64,000 bases of DNA from Flavobacterium amniphilum (GCF_023634845.1 NZ_JAMLJL010000005.1:124001-188000); one strand, 5' to 3'; numbered from the stretch's first letter, positions 25,801-35,030 are shown. Numbers and translations: made by a program. The notes: a model not told the origin generated them from the sequence alone.

Positions 25801-27171
25801 TCAAAGCCTGAAATTAACCGCTACCGTAAAACGGTTTTCATTCTTTCTTAAATCGGCTGCCCATGGAAGACCGGTGGGACCGTTCACATAACCACTTGGT
25901 GAAGTCGTTCCGCCAGAGCCTGCAAAATAAGGAACAGACGAATTACGGTAACCGTATTCAAAACGCAAAGTCATATAATCATTAGGCATCACATCAAAAG
26001 TAGTCGTGAACTGAAACAAACGCAGCTTCTCACCATTTGCGATGGCATTTTCATATCCGTTAGGCACATCACCGGGAGCAGCGGGTGTAAAAGCCAAATA
26101 AGGCGACACATTCACTCCGTTAACAACCGATTGATTAGTCAGATAATCGCCACGTAAGGTTAAAGCCAGTTTGTTATGGTTAAACCAAATGCGGTTCGCA
26201 AATGAAGTACCAATCATGAAATTTTCGGAGGCTTTCAGCTTATCACCTGCGTCATCATTCGTTTGAAAACCGTAATGCGAATTAACACTGAAAGCCGCCT
26301 GCGAAATCCCTTTTGAAGTTGGATTCTTAAAATAACGTGCCACAATACTGTTATCATGGTGAAAACGCTTCCGGTTGGACTGATTGCCCAAAGCATCCGG
26401 GTTTTGCGTATCACGGCCGTAGTAGAAATTAGCAACTAATTGAATGTTCTCATTCGGTCTGTAGTAATTCGAATTCCCCACACCTAATCCCCTGCTCGAA
26501 CTGTTATACGACTGCCAACCGTTAAGCAGCCACAATTCGGTTTTAAACTTGGACGACGGAAACAATTGTGCCCTCGCACCCGAGAAGTAAAACGGCGTAA
26601 AGTCACAAACCATACTCCGCTGATAGCTCCAGTTTTCCTGTGTTACATAACTCTCCAGTCCGATGTAACTCATAAAAATCCCCATTTCAAGATTCAAGCC
26701 GTGCAATACATCAAAGTGATACCCTGCAGCCGCTTCCCGGATGTATTTTAAATTATTGATACTGGTATTTCTTCCGTGGTTGACCGAACCGTCCATATCC
26801 TGAATAATAGATCCCATCTGTCCGTACTGCAGCCATAAACGTCCGATGATATTCTTATAATTGGTTTCGATTCCGATGCTGGCCAGGTTCAACGTAAACT
26901 CATTATGCCTCCCGATGGTTGACGAAATCGTCTGGGTATTATCCAGCGGATTCGCCATGTTGTAATTGTAATAAGCATCCAGATAAGCCACACCCGTTAA
27001 AATAGTTTCATCACCCGATTTAAGTGTGAGCGGAAAGTTCTTCTGGCGGTTTTGCCCGTTAATCCAGGTGAGGTCCATCCCTTCAAAAGGCGTTTTAACG
27101 GATAAGGTATCGGTTTGTGCCAATGCATCGAAAGAAAAGGCAGACAAAGCCAGTAAAAGATATTGTTTCAT
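25801..27171 (-). CDS. BBP2/OmpL-like outer-membrane beta-barrel porin
   Basis: 456 residues with a signal peptide (1-18, FDALAQ). The opening YLDAYYNYNMANP strand, many aromatic amphipathic beta strands and a terminal Phe-rich strand (FTVAVNFRL) fit the BBP2 (OmpL-like) porin family. Forms an outer-membrane channel of unknown selectivity. It is the last gene of the potassium cluster, 19 bp behind kup, and a shorter member of the same family begins the cluster at 31186-32262. A role in potassium passage across the outer membrane is an inference from position. Confidence 0.8.
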   Translation of the reverse strand: MKQYLLLALSAFSFDALAQTDTLSVKTPFEGMDLTWINGQNRQKNFPLTLKSGDETILTGVAYLDAYYNYNMANPLDNTQTISSTIGRHNEFTLNLASIGIETNYKNIIGRLWLQYGQMGSIIQDMDGSVNHGRNTSINNLKYIREAAAGYHFDVLHGLNLEMGIFMSYIGLESYVTQENWSYQRSMVCDFTPFYFSGARAQLFPSSKFKTELWLLNGWQSYNSSSRGLGVGNSNYYRPNENIQLVANFYYGRDTQNPDALGNQSNRKRFHHDNSIVARYFKNPTSKGISQAAFSVNSHYGFQTNDDAGDKLKASENFMIGTSFANRIWFNHNKLALTLRGDYLTNQSVVNGVNVSPYLAFTPAAPGDVPNGYENAIANGEKLRLFQFTTTFDVMPNDYMTLRFEYGYRNSSVPYFAGSGGTTSPSGYVNGPTGLPWAADLRKNENRFTVAVNFRL

Positions 27172-27190
27172 TTTTGTATCTGAAAATTAA

Positions 27191-29131
27191 TTAATTTGAT
27201 TTTTGTTCTAATGTTACTTTTCCAACCGGAACATAAACCATTGGTATATTCTCAACCGTGACATCACTTTTATCAAGACCGAAAGCTTTTTCATCTGAAA
27301 TGGCCAGACGTTTTAGCCAGAAGTACGAAGTGAGCAGCCAACTGTCTTTAAACTCAAAGTCATTTTCAACCGACAGGAACTTTTCGATGATGACAAATTT
27401 GTAATCCGGTTCAGCATTGTATTTAGTGGAGCCATCCGGGCGGATGTGCAGGTTCAGTTCTTTTTTGGCTACCAAATCCTGAACGATCTTCTTGAAGTAC
27501 AGTTCGACTTTCGGTTGTACCCTGAAGCCAACGTTCAAAATAATTTTAATGACTTTATCATCCAGAATTTCAACCACTTCATAGTTCAGCGTGAAAGGTT
27601 CATTGGTACGGTTGATGTGCAGGAACCAATACACATCGGCTCGTTTCGGTTTTTTTGCGAAGATTGAATTCATGATTTTTTCTTCGATTTCATAGGTTTT
27701 GTCAGCCTTCGACAAATAAATAAGATGTGTGGAATATTTCGGGATCGAATCATCTTCACTCAACTCCTTCAGCATCGGGGTTTGCTCAATCAAATTTGTA
27801 AATTTTAAGAAACGGTTATTGATTTTGCGGGAGTAATACCAAACATACATCACCATGAAAATGAAGAGTTCAAAAAACAGGAACATCCATCGTTCTTTGA
27901 TTTTCACCACATTGGCTACAAAAAAAGAAACCTCGATCATGGCAAAAACAAACAGCATGATAGCCACCCAACCCATTTTTACCTTCTTGATAAACACCAG
28001 ATAGTAAGACAACAGCAACGTAGTCATCAGCATGGCGATGGTAATCGAAAAACCGTAGGCTGCTTCCATATGAGCCGAGTTTTTAAAGTACAGAATCATC
28101 AGTACACACCCTGCCCAAAGAATTGTATTCACCGAAGGAATGTAAATTTGTCCTTTTAAGTTGGTTGGATTCTTCAATGCCACCCTTGGCCAGAAGTTTA
28201 ACGAGATAGCTTCATTGATAAGCGTGAATGAACCACTGATTAAAGCCTGCGAAGCGATAATGGCAGCCAGTGTTGCAATGACAATTCCGATAATCAGGAA
28301 CCATTGCGGCATGATTTGGTAAAAAGGATTCTGACCGTTCAGAAAATCGTTTCCTTGATGCATTAACCAGGCACCCTGTCCCAAATAATTCGTCAGTAAT
28401 GCTATTTTTACAAAAATCCAGGTAATGCGGATATTTTCCTTTCCACAGTGACCAAGATCAGAGTACAAAGCTTCGGCGCCGGTAGTACATAAAAAGACGG
28501 CACCCAGAAGCCAAAATCCATGCGGATATTCAACCAAAAGTTGGTAAGCATACATTGGATTCAATGCTTTCAGAATATCAGGATGGTGTATGATTTGTGA
28601 TACTCCCAGTACCGTTAGCATACTGAACCAGACCACCATTGCCGGCCCGAAGAAGTAGCCTACTTTTTGTGTTCCGAAGCGTTGAAACAAAAACAGTCCC
28701 GACAGAATGGCAATTACGATGGGAACCGTGGGTAAATCCGGAACAATTGCCTCCAGTCCTTCGACAGCTGAAGCTACTGAAATGGGAGGTGTTATGATAC
28801 CATCCGCCAATAAGGTTGTTGCTCCTAATATTGTGGGGATTATCAGTTTTCCTTTCCCGAAGCGTCTTACGAGCGCATAAAGGGAAAACACACCGCCTTC
28901 TCCGTTATTATCAGCAGAAAGCGTGAGCAAAACATATTTGAATGTAGTCTGGAAAGTCAGTGTCCAGAACACACAGGAGATCCCGCCATACACCAGTAAT
29001 TCGGTTATCCGGCGGTCTGCTATGATTGATTTCATGACATATAGCGGACTTGTACCGATGTCTCCGTATATGATACCGAGAGCCACGAGAAGAGAAGCCG
29101 CTGAGACTTTTTGAATTGTTTTTGCATTCAT
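27191..29131 (-). CDS. kup: Kup/HAK/KT-family potassium uptake protein
   Basis: 646 residues. Twelve predicted transmembrane helices, then a hydrophilic C-terminal domain of about 190 residues. Family signatures: ALGIIYGDIGTSPLYV (about 17-32), NNGEGGVFSLYAL (about 76-88), LLADGIITPPISV (about 107-120) and TTGAEALYSDLGHCG (about 216). It is a proton-coupled K+ importer of the inner membrane. It sits in a run of five same-strand genes (porin, KdpD-like, KdpE-like, kup, porin) with no kdpABC in the window. Confidence 0.95.
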   Translation of the reverse strand: MNAKTIQKVSAASLLVALGIIYGDIGTSPLYVMKSIIADRRITELLVYGGISCVFWTLTFQTTFKYVLLTLSADNNGEGGVFSLYALVRRFGKGKLIIPTILGATTLLADGIITPPISVASAVEGLEAIVPDLPTVPIVIAILSGLFLFQRFGTQKVGYFFGPAMVVWFSMLTVLGVSQIIHHPDILKALNPMYAYQLLVEYPHGFWLLGAVFLCTTGAEALYSDLGHCGKENIRITWIFVKIALLTNYLGQGAWLMHQGNDFLNGQNPFYQIMPQWFLIIGIVIATLAAIIASQALISGSFTLINEAISLNFWPRVALKNPTNLKGQIYIPSVNTILWAGCVLMILYFKNSAHMEAAYGFSITIAMLMTTLLLSYYLVFIKKVKMGWVAIMLFVFAMIEVSFFVANVVKIKERWMFLFFELFIFMVMYVWYYSRKINNRFLKFTNLIEQTPMLKELSEDDSIPKYSTHLIYLSKADKTYEIEEKIMNSIFAKKPKRADVYWFLHINRTNEPFTLNYEVVEILDDKVIKIILNVGFRVQPKVELYFKKIVQDLVAKKELNLHIRPDGSTKYNAEPDYKFVIIEKFLSVENDFEFKDSWLLTSYFWLKRLAISDEKAFGLDKSDVTVENIPMVYVPVGKVTLEQKSN

Positions 29132-29251
29132 TTTTTAAAAGATTAATTTATTTATTGTGCAATCTGTAAGGTGATTTTAAGGCATGACAAAGCCTGATCA
29201 CGATGAAGTTTATTCGTAACAATAGTAATTTTACAGTAAGTAAAAGATTGG

Positions 29252-29944
29252 TTAGCCTGAGTTAAAACGGTAACCTACACCCGATTCGGTGATGATGTAT
29301 TTAGGGCGGTTAGGATCCTTTTCAATCTTCTTCCTGAGTTGTGCCACAAAAACCCTGAGGTACTGTGTCTGGTCAGAATAACTCTGTCCCCAGATTTCTT
29401 TTAGGATGTATTGATGCGTTAAAACCCTACCGTCGTTTTTAATCAGAAGTGTGAGTAAATTGTATTCGGTAGCCGTAAACTTAACTGCAGAATCTTCAAC
29501 CATAACCTGTCTTGAAACATAATCCACGGTCAAATCCCCCACTTTCACCACCGACTGGTTATTTGTGGTTTGTTTACCCCGCAAGGCAGTCCGTATTCTG
29601 GCCAGTAATTCCTGTGTACGGAAAGGCTTAGTGAGGTAATCATTTGCTCCGTTATCAAGCGCTTTTACAATTTCCTCCTCGGCACTTTTAACCGACAGAA
29701 TGATAATTGGATTTTCAAACCAGCTTCTTAACTGCACCAGGACATTCTGCCCATCTTCATCCGGAAGTCCAAGATCCAGCAAAATCAAATCCGGTTGCTG
29801 ACTTGCAGCGAGGACGATTCCTTCCTTACCGTTTTCAGCAAAATGAACTTTATAATCATTTGCTTCCAGGGAAATCTCCAATAGTTTCCTGATCTGGATT
29901 TCATCATCGATTACTAATATTGAAAAGCCGTTATTCATTTTCAA
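29252..29944 (-). CDS. KdpE-like OmpR-family response regulator
   Basis: 230 residues. Receiver domain 1-125 with acidic DDE (about 14-16), phosphorylatable Asp in LILLDLGLP (about 56) and Lys of LTKPF. An OmpR-type winged helix follows (about 135-228, DYVSRQVMV, TATEYNLLTLL, TESGVGYRF). The arrangement is like KdpE. The start overlaps the end of the kinase gene by 14 bp, so kinase and regulator are coupled. Likely regulates kup and the flanking porin genes, inferred from position. Confidence 0.88.
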   Translation of the reverse strand: MKMNNGFSILVIDDEIQIRKLLEISLEANDYKVHFAENGKEGIVLAASQQPDLILLDLGLPDEDGQNVLVQLRSWFENPIIILSVKSAEEEIVKALDNGANDYLTKPFRTQELLARIRTALRGKQTTNNQSVVKVGDLTVDYVSRQVMVEDSAVKFTATEYNLLTLLIKNDGRVLTHQYILKEIWGQSYSDQTQYLRVFVAQLRKKIEKDPNRPKYIITESGVGYRFNSG

Positions 29945-31040
29945 GAGTATTTAGTGCTAAAGCATCAACGTTAAATACCAATGTAAAAACAGCACCGCCG
30001 TCTTCGGTATTATGAAGGCTGATGGTTCCGTTTTGCGCTTCCGTAAATCCGCGCACAATGGAAAGTCCCAGTCCGGTACCGCCCGTTTTTGAATCGGTGA
30101 AACGGTAAAACTTATCAAAAGCCCGGTCAATTTCCGCAGCCGGAAAACCATGACCATCATCTGTAATCGTAATGACACACTTTTTGATCATTTCGATGTG
30201 CACATCATAATCAACATCAACATCATAACTCACTTTAAAGCTTATTGTGGCACCTTTGGGAGTATGCTGCGAAAAATTATACACTAAATTATGGAAAATC
30301 TGTTCCATTAACCCGTAATCCAATTTAAATAAAGGCAGATTATCATCAGAAGGATAAACCACTTTGTGGTATTTTAATTCATCGGAAAGGCGTTCACAAA
30401 CATTATATATGATTTCGGTCACATCGCACCAGTCCATCTTCGGATGAATATACCCTGATTCCAGACGGGACATATTCAATAAATTCTCCACCTGGTAATT
30501 GAGTTTCGTAGAAGCCTTTTCAATTTCATTGTGTAGTTTCTCCTGTGTTTCTTCAGACAGATTTACATCCTTTTGTTGTAGCGTATCGATCGAACCTATG
30601 ATCGCTGCGATGGGAGTGCGGAGTTCATGCGAGAGCGAATCCAGTAAGGTATTGTAGAGTTTCAGGGTACTCGCCCTGGTCTCTTTTATTTGGATAGCCC
30701 TTTGCATCCGTCTGAATTTATTGGTCAGCACCGCATTGATGAGCGCAATGATAAAAAACATAAGCAGCAGGAAAGCATCTTCCGCTTTGTCGATATGCAA
30801 ATTATAATACGGTCTGATAAACAGAAAATCCAGAGCCAAGGCACTTAAAACGGCACCCAGTACAACAGGTTTGATTTCAAGGAAGATGGCCTGCAGTGAG
30901 ACTAATACTAAAAGAAGATAGCCGATTATTTTATAGTCTACCATACTTCTGAAAGAAAGACATAGCAACGAAACCGTTACCACCGAAATAACACTTATGG
31001 TGTATTGGTTCAGTCCTGTCTTTTGAAATAACTTGTCCAT
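29931..31040 (-). CDS. Shortened KdpD-like sensor histidine kinase
   Basis: 369 residues. Four transmembrane helices (about 15-110) form a DUF4118 domain with the KdpD-like LDFLFIRPYYNLHI segment. HisKA has LLDSLSHELRTPIAA (about 132-146, phospho-acceptor His). HATPase_c shows HNLVYNFSQHTP, TDDGHGFP and GGTGLGLSIV. Compared with classical KdpD it lacks the whole N-terminal KdpD/USP cytoplasmic sensor, so it must sense through its membrane part or the missing domain is encoded elsewhere. The N box has Ser-Gln (NFSQ) where NA-K is usual. A TAACTTTG -7 box lies 16 bp upstream. Confidence 0.85.
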   Translation of the reverse strand: MDKLFQKTGLNQYTISVISVVTVSLLCLSFRSMVDYKIIGYLLLVLVSLQAIFLEIKPVVLGAVLSALALDFLFIRPYYNLHIDKAEDAFLLLMFFIIALINAVLTNKFRRMQRAIQIKETRASTLKLYNTLLDSLSHELRTPIAAIIGSIDTLQQKDVNLSEETQEKLHNEIEKASTKLNYQVENLLNMSRLESGYIHPKMDWCDVTEIIYNVCERLSDELKYHKVVYPSDDNLPLFKLDYGLMEQIFHNLVYNFSQHTPKGATISFKVSYDVDVDYDVHIEMIKKCVITITDDGHGFPAAEIDRAFDKFYRFTDSKTGGTGLGLSIVRGFTEAQNGTISLHNTEDGGAVFTLVFNVDALALNTLENE

Positions 31041-31056
31041 TTCTGTTAATTTTTGA

Positions 31057-31064
31057 CAAAGTTA
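31057..31064 (-). promoter_or_regulatory. -7 box TAACTTTG for the KdpD/E-like operon
   Basis: Perfect minus-strand TAnnTTTG ending 16 bp before the kinase ATG. Separates the two-component genes from the upstream porin transcript. Confidence 0.6.
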
Positions 31065-31185
31065 CATCGGAAGTTGTAAGTAAAATATAATATAACCGGC
31101 TTTAGGTATAAAGATTTTATAAAGATTTACAGATTACTCCGTTTTATGCTTTATTTTCTTTCTGTATCTTGTATTCAAATGAATG

Positions 31186-32262
31186 TTAGAACTCGAAACT
31201 CATGGTTGTGGTAACCGAGAAATTATCTTTTTTTGTACCCAAGTCAAAAATAGATTCGGTTGCACGGTACCATTTACCTTCAGTTCTGATTTTCACTTTG
31301 GAATTTGGTAAAAAGTCGAAGTTGATAGAGTTACCCATTGCTTTAAAAGGAGCTCCAATGGCAAAAACTACGTTATCCTTATCCTGGAAGTATTCGATAC
31401 GGTGTGCCATTTGCCATTTTTCAGACAATGTAAACTGATTGATCAACGTCGGTGTCCACCATGTTTTAGCTTCACCGCCATAAGAACCCGTATCCTGAAG
31501 TCCGTAATCGAAACCGATAAATGTTCTCCAGTAATCATTCCAACCGTTATCCAAATATAAATTACTGAAATAACGCATGGTGAATTGGTCGCCGTACATT
31601 TCCTTTCCAACGAAAGTACTCCAGTTCAATGTTGAATTATCATTGAATTTATAAACCAATTGTGTCCCTACAGCCGGTGCCAGATCTTTTTTAGGTTTAT
31701 TGATCCGTTGCCATCCATTGGTAACAAAAAATGAACCTGTGAATTTATCAGTAAACTGATGGCTTAACTTCACACCCGTCATAAAATAAGGAGAAGCTTC
31801 TGCCGAAATCGAACGTGTAGCCGTTAGATTATAATGTGACGTAGCCGATTCAAAACCGATGTAACTTGGTAATATACCGGCTTCCAATGCTGTTTTTTGT
31901 GATTTATCCAAATATACACCAATGTAAGCCTCGTTGAATATTTTCAAATCCTCGGCAGCATAATTTTCATCCACATAGGTTCCGGTATGCACCGAAAGTT
32001 TGGCATATACATTCTCATAGCTGATTGATGCTCTCAATAAAGCCATATTGATATTGAATTCATTCTGACGGTTGTAGCTGTACGAGAATGGTAGTTTCAC
32101 ATCTGTTTCCGGTTCACTGAAATCATACGAATAATAGGCATCAATATAACCTGAAATTTCAATTTTAGGTTTAGAAACTGAAGTTGTGTCCTGAGCAGAA
32201 ACACTTTCGGTTAAAGACAAAAAAGCCAAACCGATTAAGGCGGGGATAAATTTAATTTTCAT
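31186..32262 (-). CDS. BBP2/OmpL-like outer-membrane porin (short form)
   Basis: 358 residues. Signal peptide 1-23 (SVSAQ). YIDAYYSYDFSEP near 37 is the same opening strand as in the porin at 25801-27171, followed by regular aromatic beta strands and a terminal Phe (SFEF). Outer-membrane channel. From general knowledge, similar porins often sit beside kdp operons in Bacteroidota; here it heads the Kup/Kdp-regulator cluster. Its promoter places the -7 box only 4 bp before the ATG, predicting a leaderless mRNA. Confidence 0.8.
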   Translation of the reverse strand: MKIKFIPALIGLAFLSLTESVSAQDTTSVSKPKIEISGYIDAYYSYDFSEPETDVKLPFSYSYNRQNEFNINMALLRASISYENVYAKLSVHTGTYVDENYAAEDLKIFNEAYIGVYLDKSQKTALEAGILPSYIGFESATSHYNLTATRSISAEASPYFMTGVKLSHQFTDKFTGSFFVTNGWQRINKPKKDLAPAVGTQLVYKFNDNSTLNWSTFVGKEMYGDQFTMRYFSNLYLDNGWNDYWRTFIGFDYGLQDTGSYGGEAKTWWTPTLINQFTLSEKWQMAHRIEYFQDKDNVVFAIGAPFKAMGNSINFDFLPNSKVKIRTEGKWYRATESIFDLGTKKDNFSVTTTMSFEF

Positions 32263-32266
32263 GCGG

Positions 32267-32297
32267 CAAAAGTACTTTTATTTATTCTTTGAAACAA
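32267..32297 (-). promoter_or_regulatory. Flavobacterial promoter TTG-N20-TACTTTTG, leaderless geometry
   Basis: Minus-strand TTG (32297-32295) and TACTTTTG (32274-32267), 20 bp apart. Only 4 bp separate the box from the porin ATG at 32262, so transcription would start at or next to the start codon. Confidence 0.75.
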
Positions 32298-32335
32298 TAT
32301 GGAATTATGATGCTTTTGTAAGTCGGTTAAAAAAC

Positions 32336-32366
32336 AAAAACGAAGCATTAAACATGCTCCGTTTTT
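32336..32366 (-). terminator. Terminator of the 32393-32824 gene
   Basis: 13-bp stem (one G-U pair on the minus-strand RNA) AAAAACGGAGCAT / ATGCTTCGTTTTT followed by T residues. Confidence 0.75.
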
Positions 32367-32392
32367 ATATACTTTAATATTAAATCCACTTC

Positions 32393-32824
32393 TTATTTTC
32401 TTCTGGTATCAATAATATGAATGATTTTCCAGGTATTGTTATCCTTGAATAAGGTGAAAGCATTTACCCCTTTGTGGCTTAATTTCCCGTTGATGTAAAA
32501 CTCATAAGGCGTCCAGGCATGCGCCATGGCACCGTCCACCTGAACCGAATAACTAAGTATTTTTTCTTCAAATTTCAGATCCTTCGGAAAAGTGGCAAAC
32601 GATTTATAAAATTCGGACGCTTTTTCATCTACGAGTTTAATTCCGTTTTTACCTTCCATAATCGACTGTAAGGCCAGTTTCTCATGGCAGGTTGCTTTAA
32701 TCTTAACCGTGTCTTTGGCGTGAAAACCAATAAAGAAATCTTTGATTGTATTTTCTACATCATTTTGCTGTGCTTGGGCCATTACTGAAAAGCCAAAAGC
32801 CATTAATAAAAGGAATTGTCTCAT
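32393..32824 (-). CDS. Exported SnoaL/NTF2-like protein
   Basis: 143 residues from the ATG at 32824, where a signal peptide (MRQFLLLMAFG to AQAQ) begins. The remainder is an NTF2-fold domain: DVENTIKDFFIGFHAKDTVKI, AHAWTPYEFYINGKLSH, AFTLFKDNNTWKIIHIIDTR. It is the DUF4440/SnoaL-like type with no assigned function, and is similar in plan to the lipoprotein at 3043-3522 but lacks a lipobox. Probably periplasmic. Divergent from panB; followed by a terminator. Confidence 0.75.
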   Translation of the reverse strand: MRQFLLLMAFGFSVMAQAQQNDVENTIKDFFIGFHAKDTVKIKATCHEKLALQSIMEGKNGIKLVDEKASEFYKSFATFPKDLKFEEKILSYSVQVDGAMAHAWTPYEFYINGKLSHKGVNAFTLFKDNNTWKIIHIIDTRRK

Positions 32825-32924
32825 AGCAGTTGTTTTTTTCTGTATAAGTAGCAATTGTTACGAATTTGTTACGGAGTTCTATATTTTGTACTAATTTTAC
32901 ATTTCAAACAAAACACGAAAAATT

Positions 32925-33743
32925 ATGTCTACAGCAAAAAAAGATTATAAAAGAATCACCACAAAATCACTGATTGATATGAAAGCCAATGGTGAGAAGA
33001 TATCAATGTTAACCGCTTATGATTATACCATGGCCAAAATTGTTGATTCTGCGGGAGTAGATGTAATCTTAGTGGGCGATTCTGCCAGTAATGTAATGGC
33101 GGGACATGAAACAACACTTCCCATCACTTTGGACCAGATGATTTACCATGCTTCATCGGTTGTACGTGCAGCAGAAAGAGCTTTGATCGTAGTTGATTTA
33201 CCATTCGGTTCATATCAATCGGATTCAAAAGAAGCTTTACGTTCGGCCATCCGTGTGATGAAAGAAAGCGGCGGACATGCAGTGAAACTGGAAGGCGGAA
33301 AAGAAATTAAAGATTCCATTAAAAAAATACTACAGGCCGGAATTCCGGTAATGGGACATTTAGGATTGACACCACAATCGATTTATAAATTCGGAACCTA
33401 TACCGTTCGTGCCAAAGAAGAAGCTGAAGCAGAGAAACTGATTGAAGATGCACAGATGCTGGAGAAAATAGGTTGTTTTTCCCTTGTTTTGGAAAAAATA
33501 CCGGCTTCATTGGCACAAAAAGTAGCCGAAAGCATTTCGATTCCGGTAATCGGTATTGGAGCCGGAGGCGGCGTTGACGGTCAGGTATTGGTATTACATG
33601 ACATGATCGGGATGACCCATGAATTCAGTCCGCGTTTCTTAAGACGCTACATGAATTTATACGAAGACATGACCACATCGATTGGCCAGTTTGTTACGGA
33701 TGTAAAGTCGAAGGATTTCCCGAATGCTAACGAGCAATATTAG
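32925..33743 (+). CDS. panB: 3-methyl-2-oxobutanoate hydroxymethyltransferase
   Basis: 272 residues, full length. PanB transfers a hydroxymethyl group from 5,10-methylene-THF to ketoisovalerate, giving ketopantoate for pantothenate and CoA. Signatures: [19 protein letters not shown] (about 28-46), [15 protein letters not shown] (about 50-64, Mg-binding Asp), KLEGG near 121, GHLGLTPQS near 143 and [15 protein letters not shown] near 208. The downstream RluA-type gene would follow directly but for an inserted inverted-repeat element. Confidence 0.96.
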   Translation: MSTAKKDYKRITTKSLIDMKANGEKISMLTAYDYTMAKIVDSAGVDVILVGDSASNVMAGHETTLPITLDQMIYHASSVVRAAERALIVVDLPFGSYQSDSKEALRSAIRVMKESGGHAVKLEGGKEIKDSIKKILQAGIPVMGHLGLTPQSIYKFGTYTVRAKEEAEAEKLIEDAQMLEKIGCFSLVLEKIPASLAQKVAESISIPVIGIGAGGGVDGQVLVLHDMIGMTHEFSPRFLRRYMNLYEDMTTSIGQFVTDVKSKDFPNANEQY

Positions 33744-33744
33744 T

Positions 33745-34312
33745 TTAGATTATTAGACTTCTTAGACTACTTAGATTTTTAGACCTTTTAGACCTTTTAG
33801 ACCACTTAGTCCTATATACTTTTTAGATCTTTAGAATTCTAAACTATCATATTTTAAAAATTCCATATTTCAATTATCAGCCACAAAAAAAATTATACAT
33901 GCATCAATTTAAAGAACTAGCTATTTGGAAAAAAAGCAGGTTATTTTGTTCAGAAATATATACCGTAACTTCAAATTTCCCAAGTGATGAAAAGTTTGGA
34001 ATTACCAATCAACTAAGAAGAGCTTCTGTCTCAATTCCTTCTAATATAGCTGAAGGCTCGTCCAGAAATTCAAATAAAGATTTTTCAAGGTTCCTTGAAA
34101 TTGCTATTGGTTCCTGTTACGAAATTGAAACACAATTATTAATTGCTTCAGATTTAAATTTCATTGAACAAAATAAACTACAATTATTAACTAACCATTT
34201 AGATGAGATAACCAAAATGATATCAAAATTCCGTTCAACAATAAAACTCTAATATTCTAAGAAATCCAAAAATCTAAAAGGTCTAAGAAGTCTAAAAATC
34301 TAAGTAGTCTAA
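33745..34312 (+). mobile_element. Inverted-repeat-bounded element carrying an IVP-like gene
   Basis: A TTAGACNNN-rich segment (33745-33840) on the left and its inverted counterpart (34255-34312) on the right enclose the four-helix-bundle gene. They share a perfect 23-bp inverted repeat (33762-33784 and 34290-34312). The right arm ends on the base before the ATG of the RluA-type gene. The arrangement resembles the intervening sequences of 23S rRNA genes, which carry the same protein family between inverted repeats, but here it is in mRNA between panB and a pseudouridine synthase gene. Confidence 0.65.
33899..34252 (+). CDS. Four-helix-bundle protein (23S rRNA intervening-sequence protein family)
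   Basis: 117 residues. FKELAIWKKSRLFCSEIY at the N-terminus, FGITNQLRRASVSIPSNIAEG in the middle and DFSRFLEIAIGSCYEIETQLLIA in the third helix are the signature of the S23/IVP-like four-helix-bundle family, which includes proteins encoded in 23S rRNA intervening sequences and the Avd proteins of diversity-generating retroelements. The family binds nucleic acid as pentamers. No reverse transcriptase is nearby, so an Avd role is unlikely. Enclosed by the inverted repeats of the 33745-34312 element. Confidence 0.85.
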   Translation: MHQFKELAIWKKSRLFCSEIYTVTSNFPSDEKFGITNQLRRASVSIPSNIAEGSSRNSNKDFSRFLEIAIGSCYEIETQLLIASDLNFIEQNKLQLLTNHLDEITKMISKFRSTIKL

Positions 34313-35002
34313 ATGAAAGAATTATCAACAAAAAACAACCTACAGGTATTGCACGAGGACAACCACATCATTGTGGTGAATAAGCGTGTGGGTGATATTG
34401 TCCAGGGTGATAAAACCGGGGACAAACCTTTGTCTGAAGTTGTTAAAGAATATATTAAAGAGAAGTATGACAAACCCGGAGAGGTTTTTCTGGGAGTAGT
34501 CCACCGTTTGGACCGGCCAACAACCGGTATTGTGGTTTTTGCCCGTACCAGTAAAGCATTGACACGGTTAAATGAACTTTTCAGTAACCGGGAAACCAAG
34601 AAAACCTATTGGGCCGTTGTTAAAAACCAGCCGCCTAAAAATGAAGACAATCTGGTGCATTACTTAAAAAGAAATCCGAAAAACAATACGTCAAAAGCCC
34701 ATCTCAAAGAAGTTCCCGAGAGCAAAAAAGCAAGTCTGGATTATAAAATTATTGCAAAGCTGAATAATTACTTTGCGCTTGAAATTAATTTACATACGGG
34801 AAGACACCATCAGATCCGTTCCCAGTTATCGGCAATAGGCTGTCCGATAAAAGGAGATTTGAAGTATGGTTTTGACAGAAGCAATCCTGACGGCGGTATT
34901 CACTTACATGCCCGGAAGCTGACATTTATCCATCCTGTTTCCAAAGAAAACATAGAAATCATTGCGCCGGTTCCCGATGATGTGATCTGGAAATCGATTT
35001 AA
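34313..35002 (+). CDS. RluA-family pseudouridine synthase
   Basis: 229 residues. The catalytic Asp is in HRLDRPTTGIVVFAR (about residue 67), with LHEDNHIIVVNKRVGDIVQGD before it and the LHTGRHHQIRSQLSAIGCPIKGDLKYG motif near 160. It isomerises uridine in rRNA or tRNA. No S4 domain is seen at the N-terminus, and the length matches the compact RluA/RluC-like bacterial group; the target is unknown. The ATG immediately follows the right inverted-repeat arm of the upstream element, so the native leader may have been displaced. Confidence 0.9.
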   Translation: MKELSTKNNLQVLHEDNHIIVVNKRVGDIVQGDKTGDKPLSEVVKEYIKEKYDKPGEVFLGVVHRLDRPTTGIVVFARTSKALTRLNELFSNRETKKTYWAVVKNQPPKNEDNLVHYLKRNPKNNTSKAHLKEVPESKKASLDYKIIAKLNNYFALEINLHTGRHHQIRSQLSAIGCPIKGDLKYGFDRSNPDGGIHLHARKLTFIHPVSKENIEIIAPVPDDVIWKSI

Positions 35003-35030
35003 TTTTTATCTTTAGAAAAAATATTTTTTT

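Noticed and set aside
33899..34252. Avd accessory protein of a diversity-generating retroelement
   Set aside because: No reverse transcriptase, template repeat or variable repeat is seen in the window; the inverted repeats fit an IVS-type element better.
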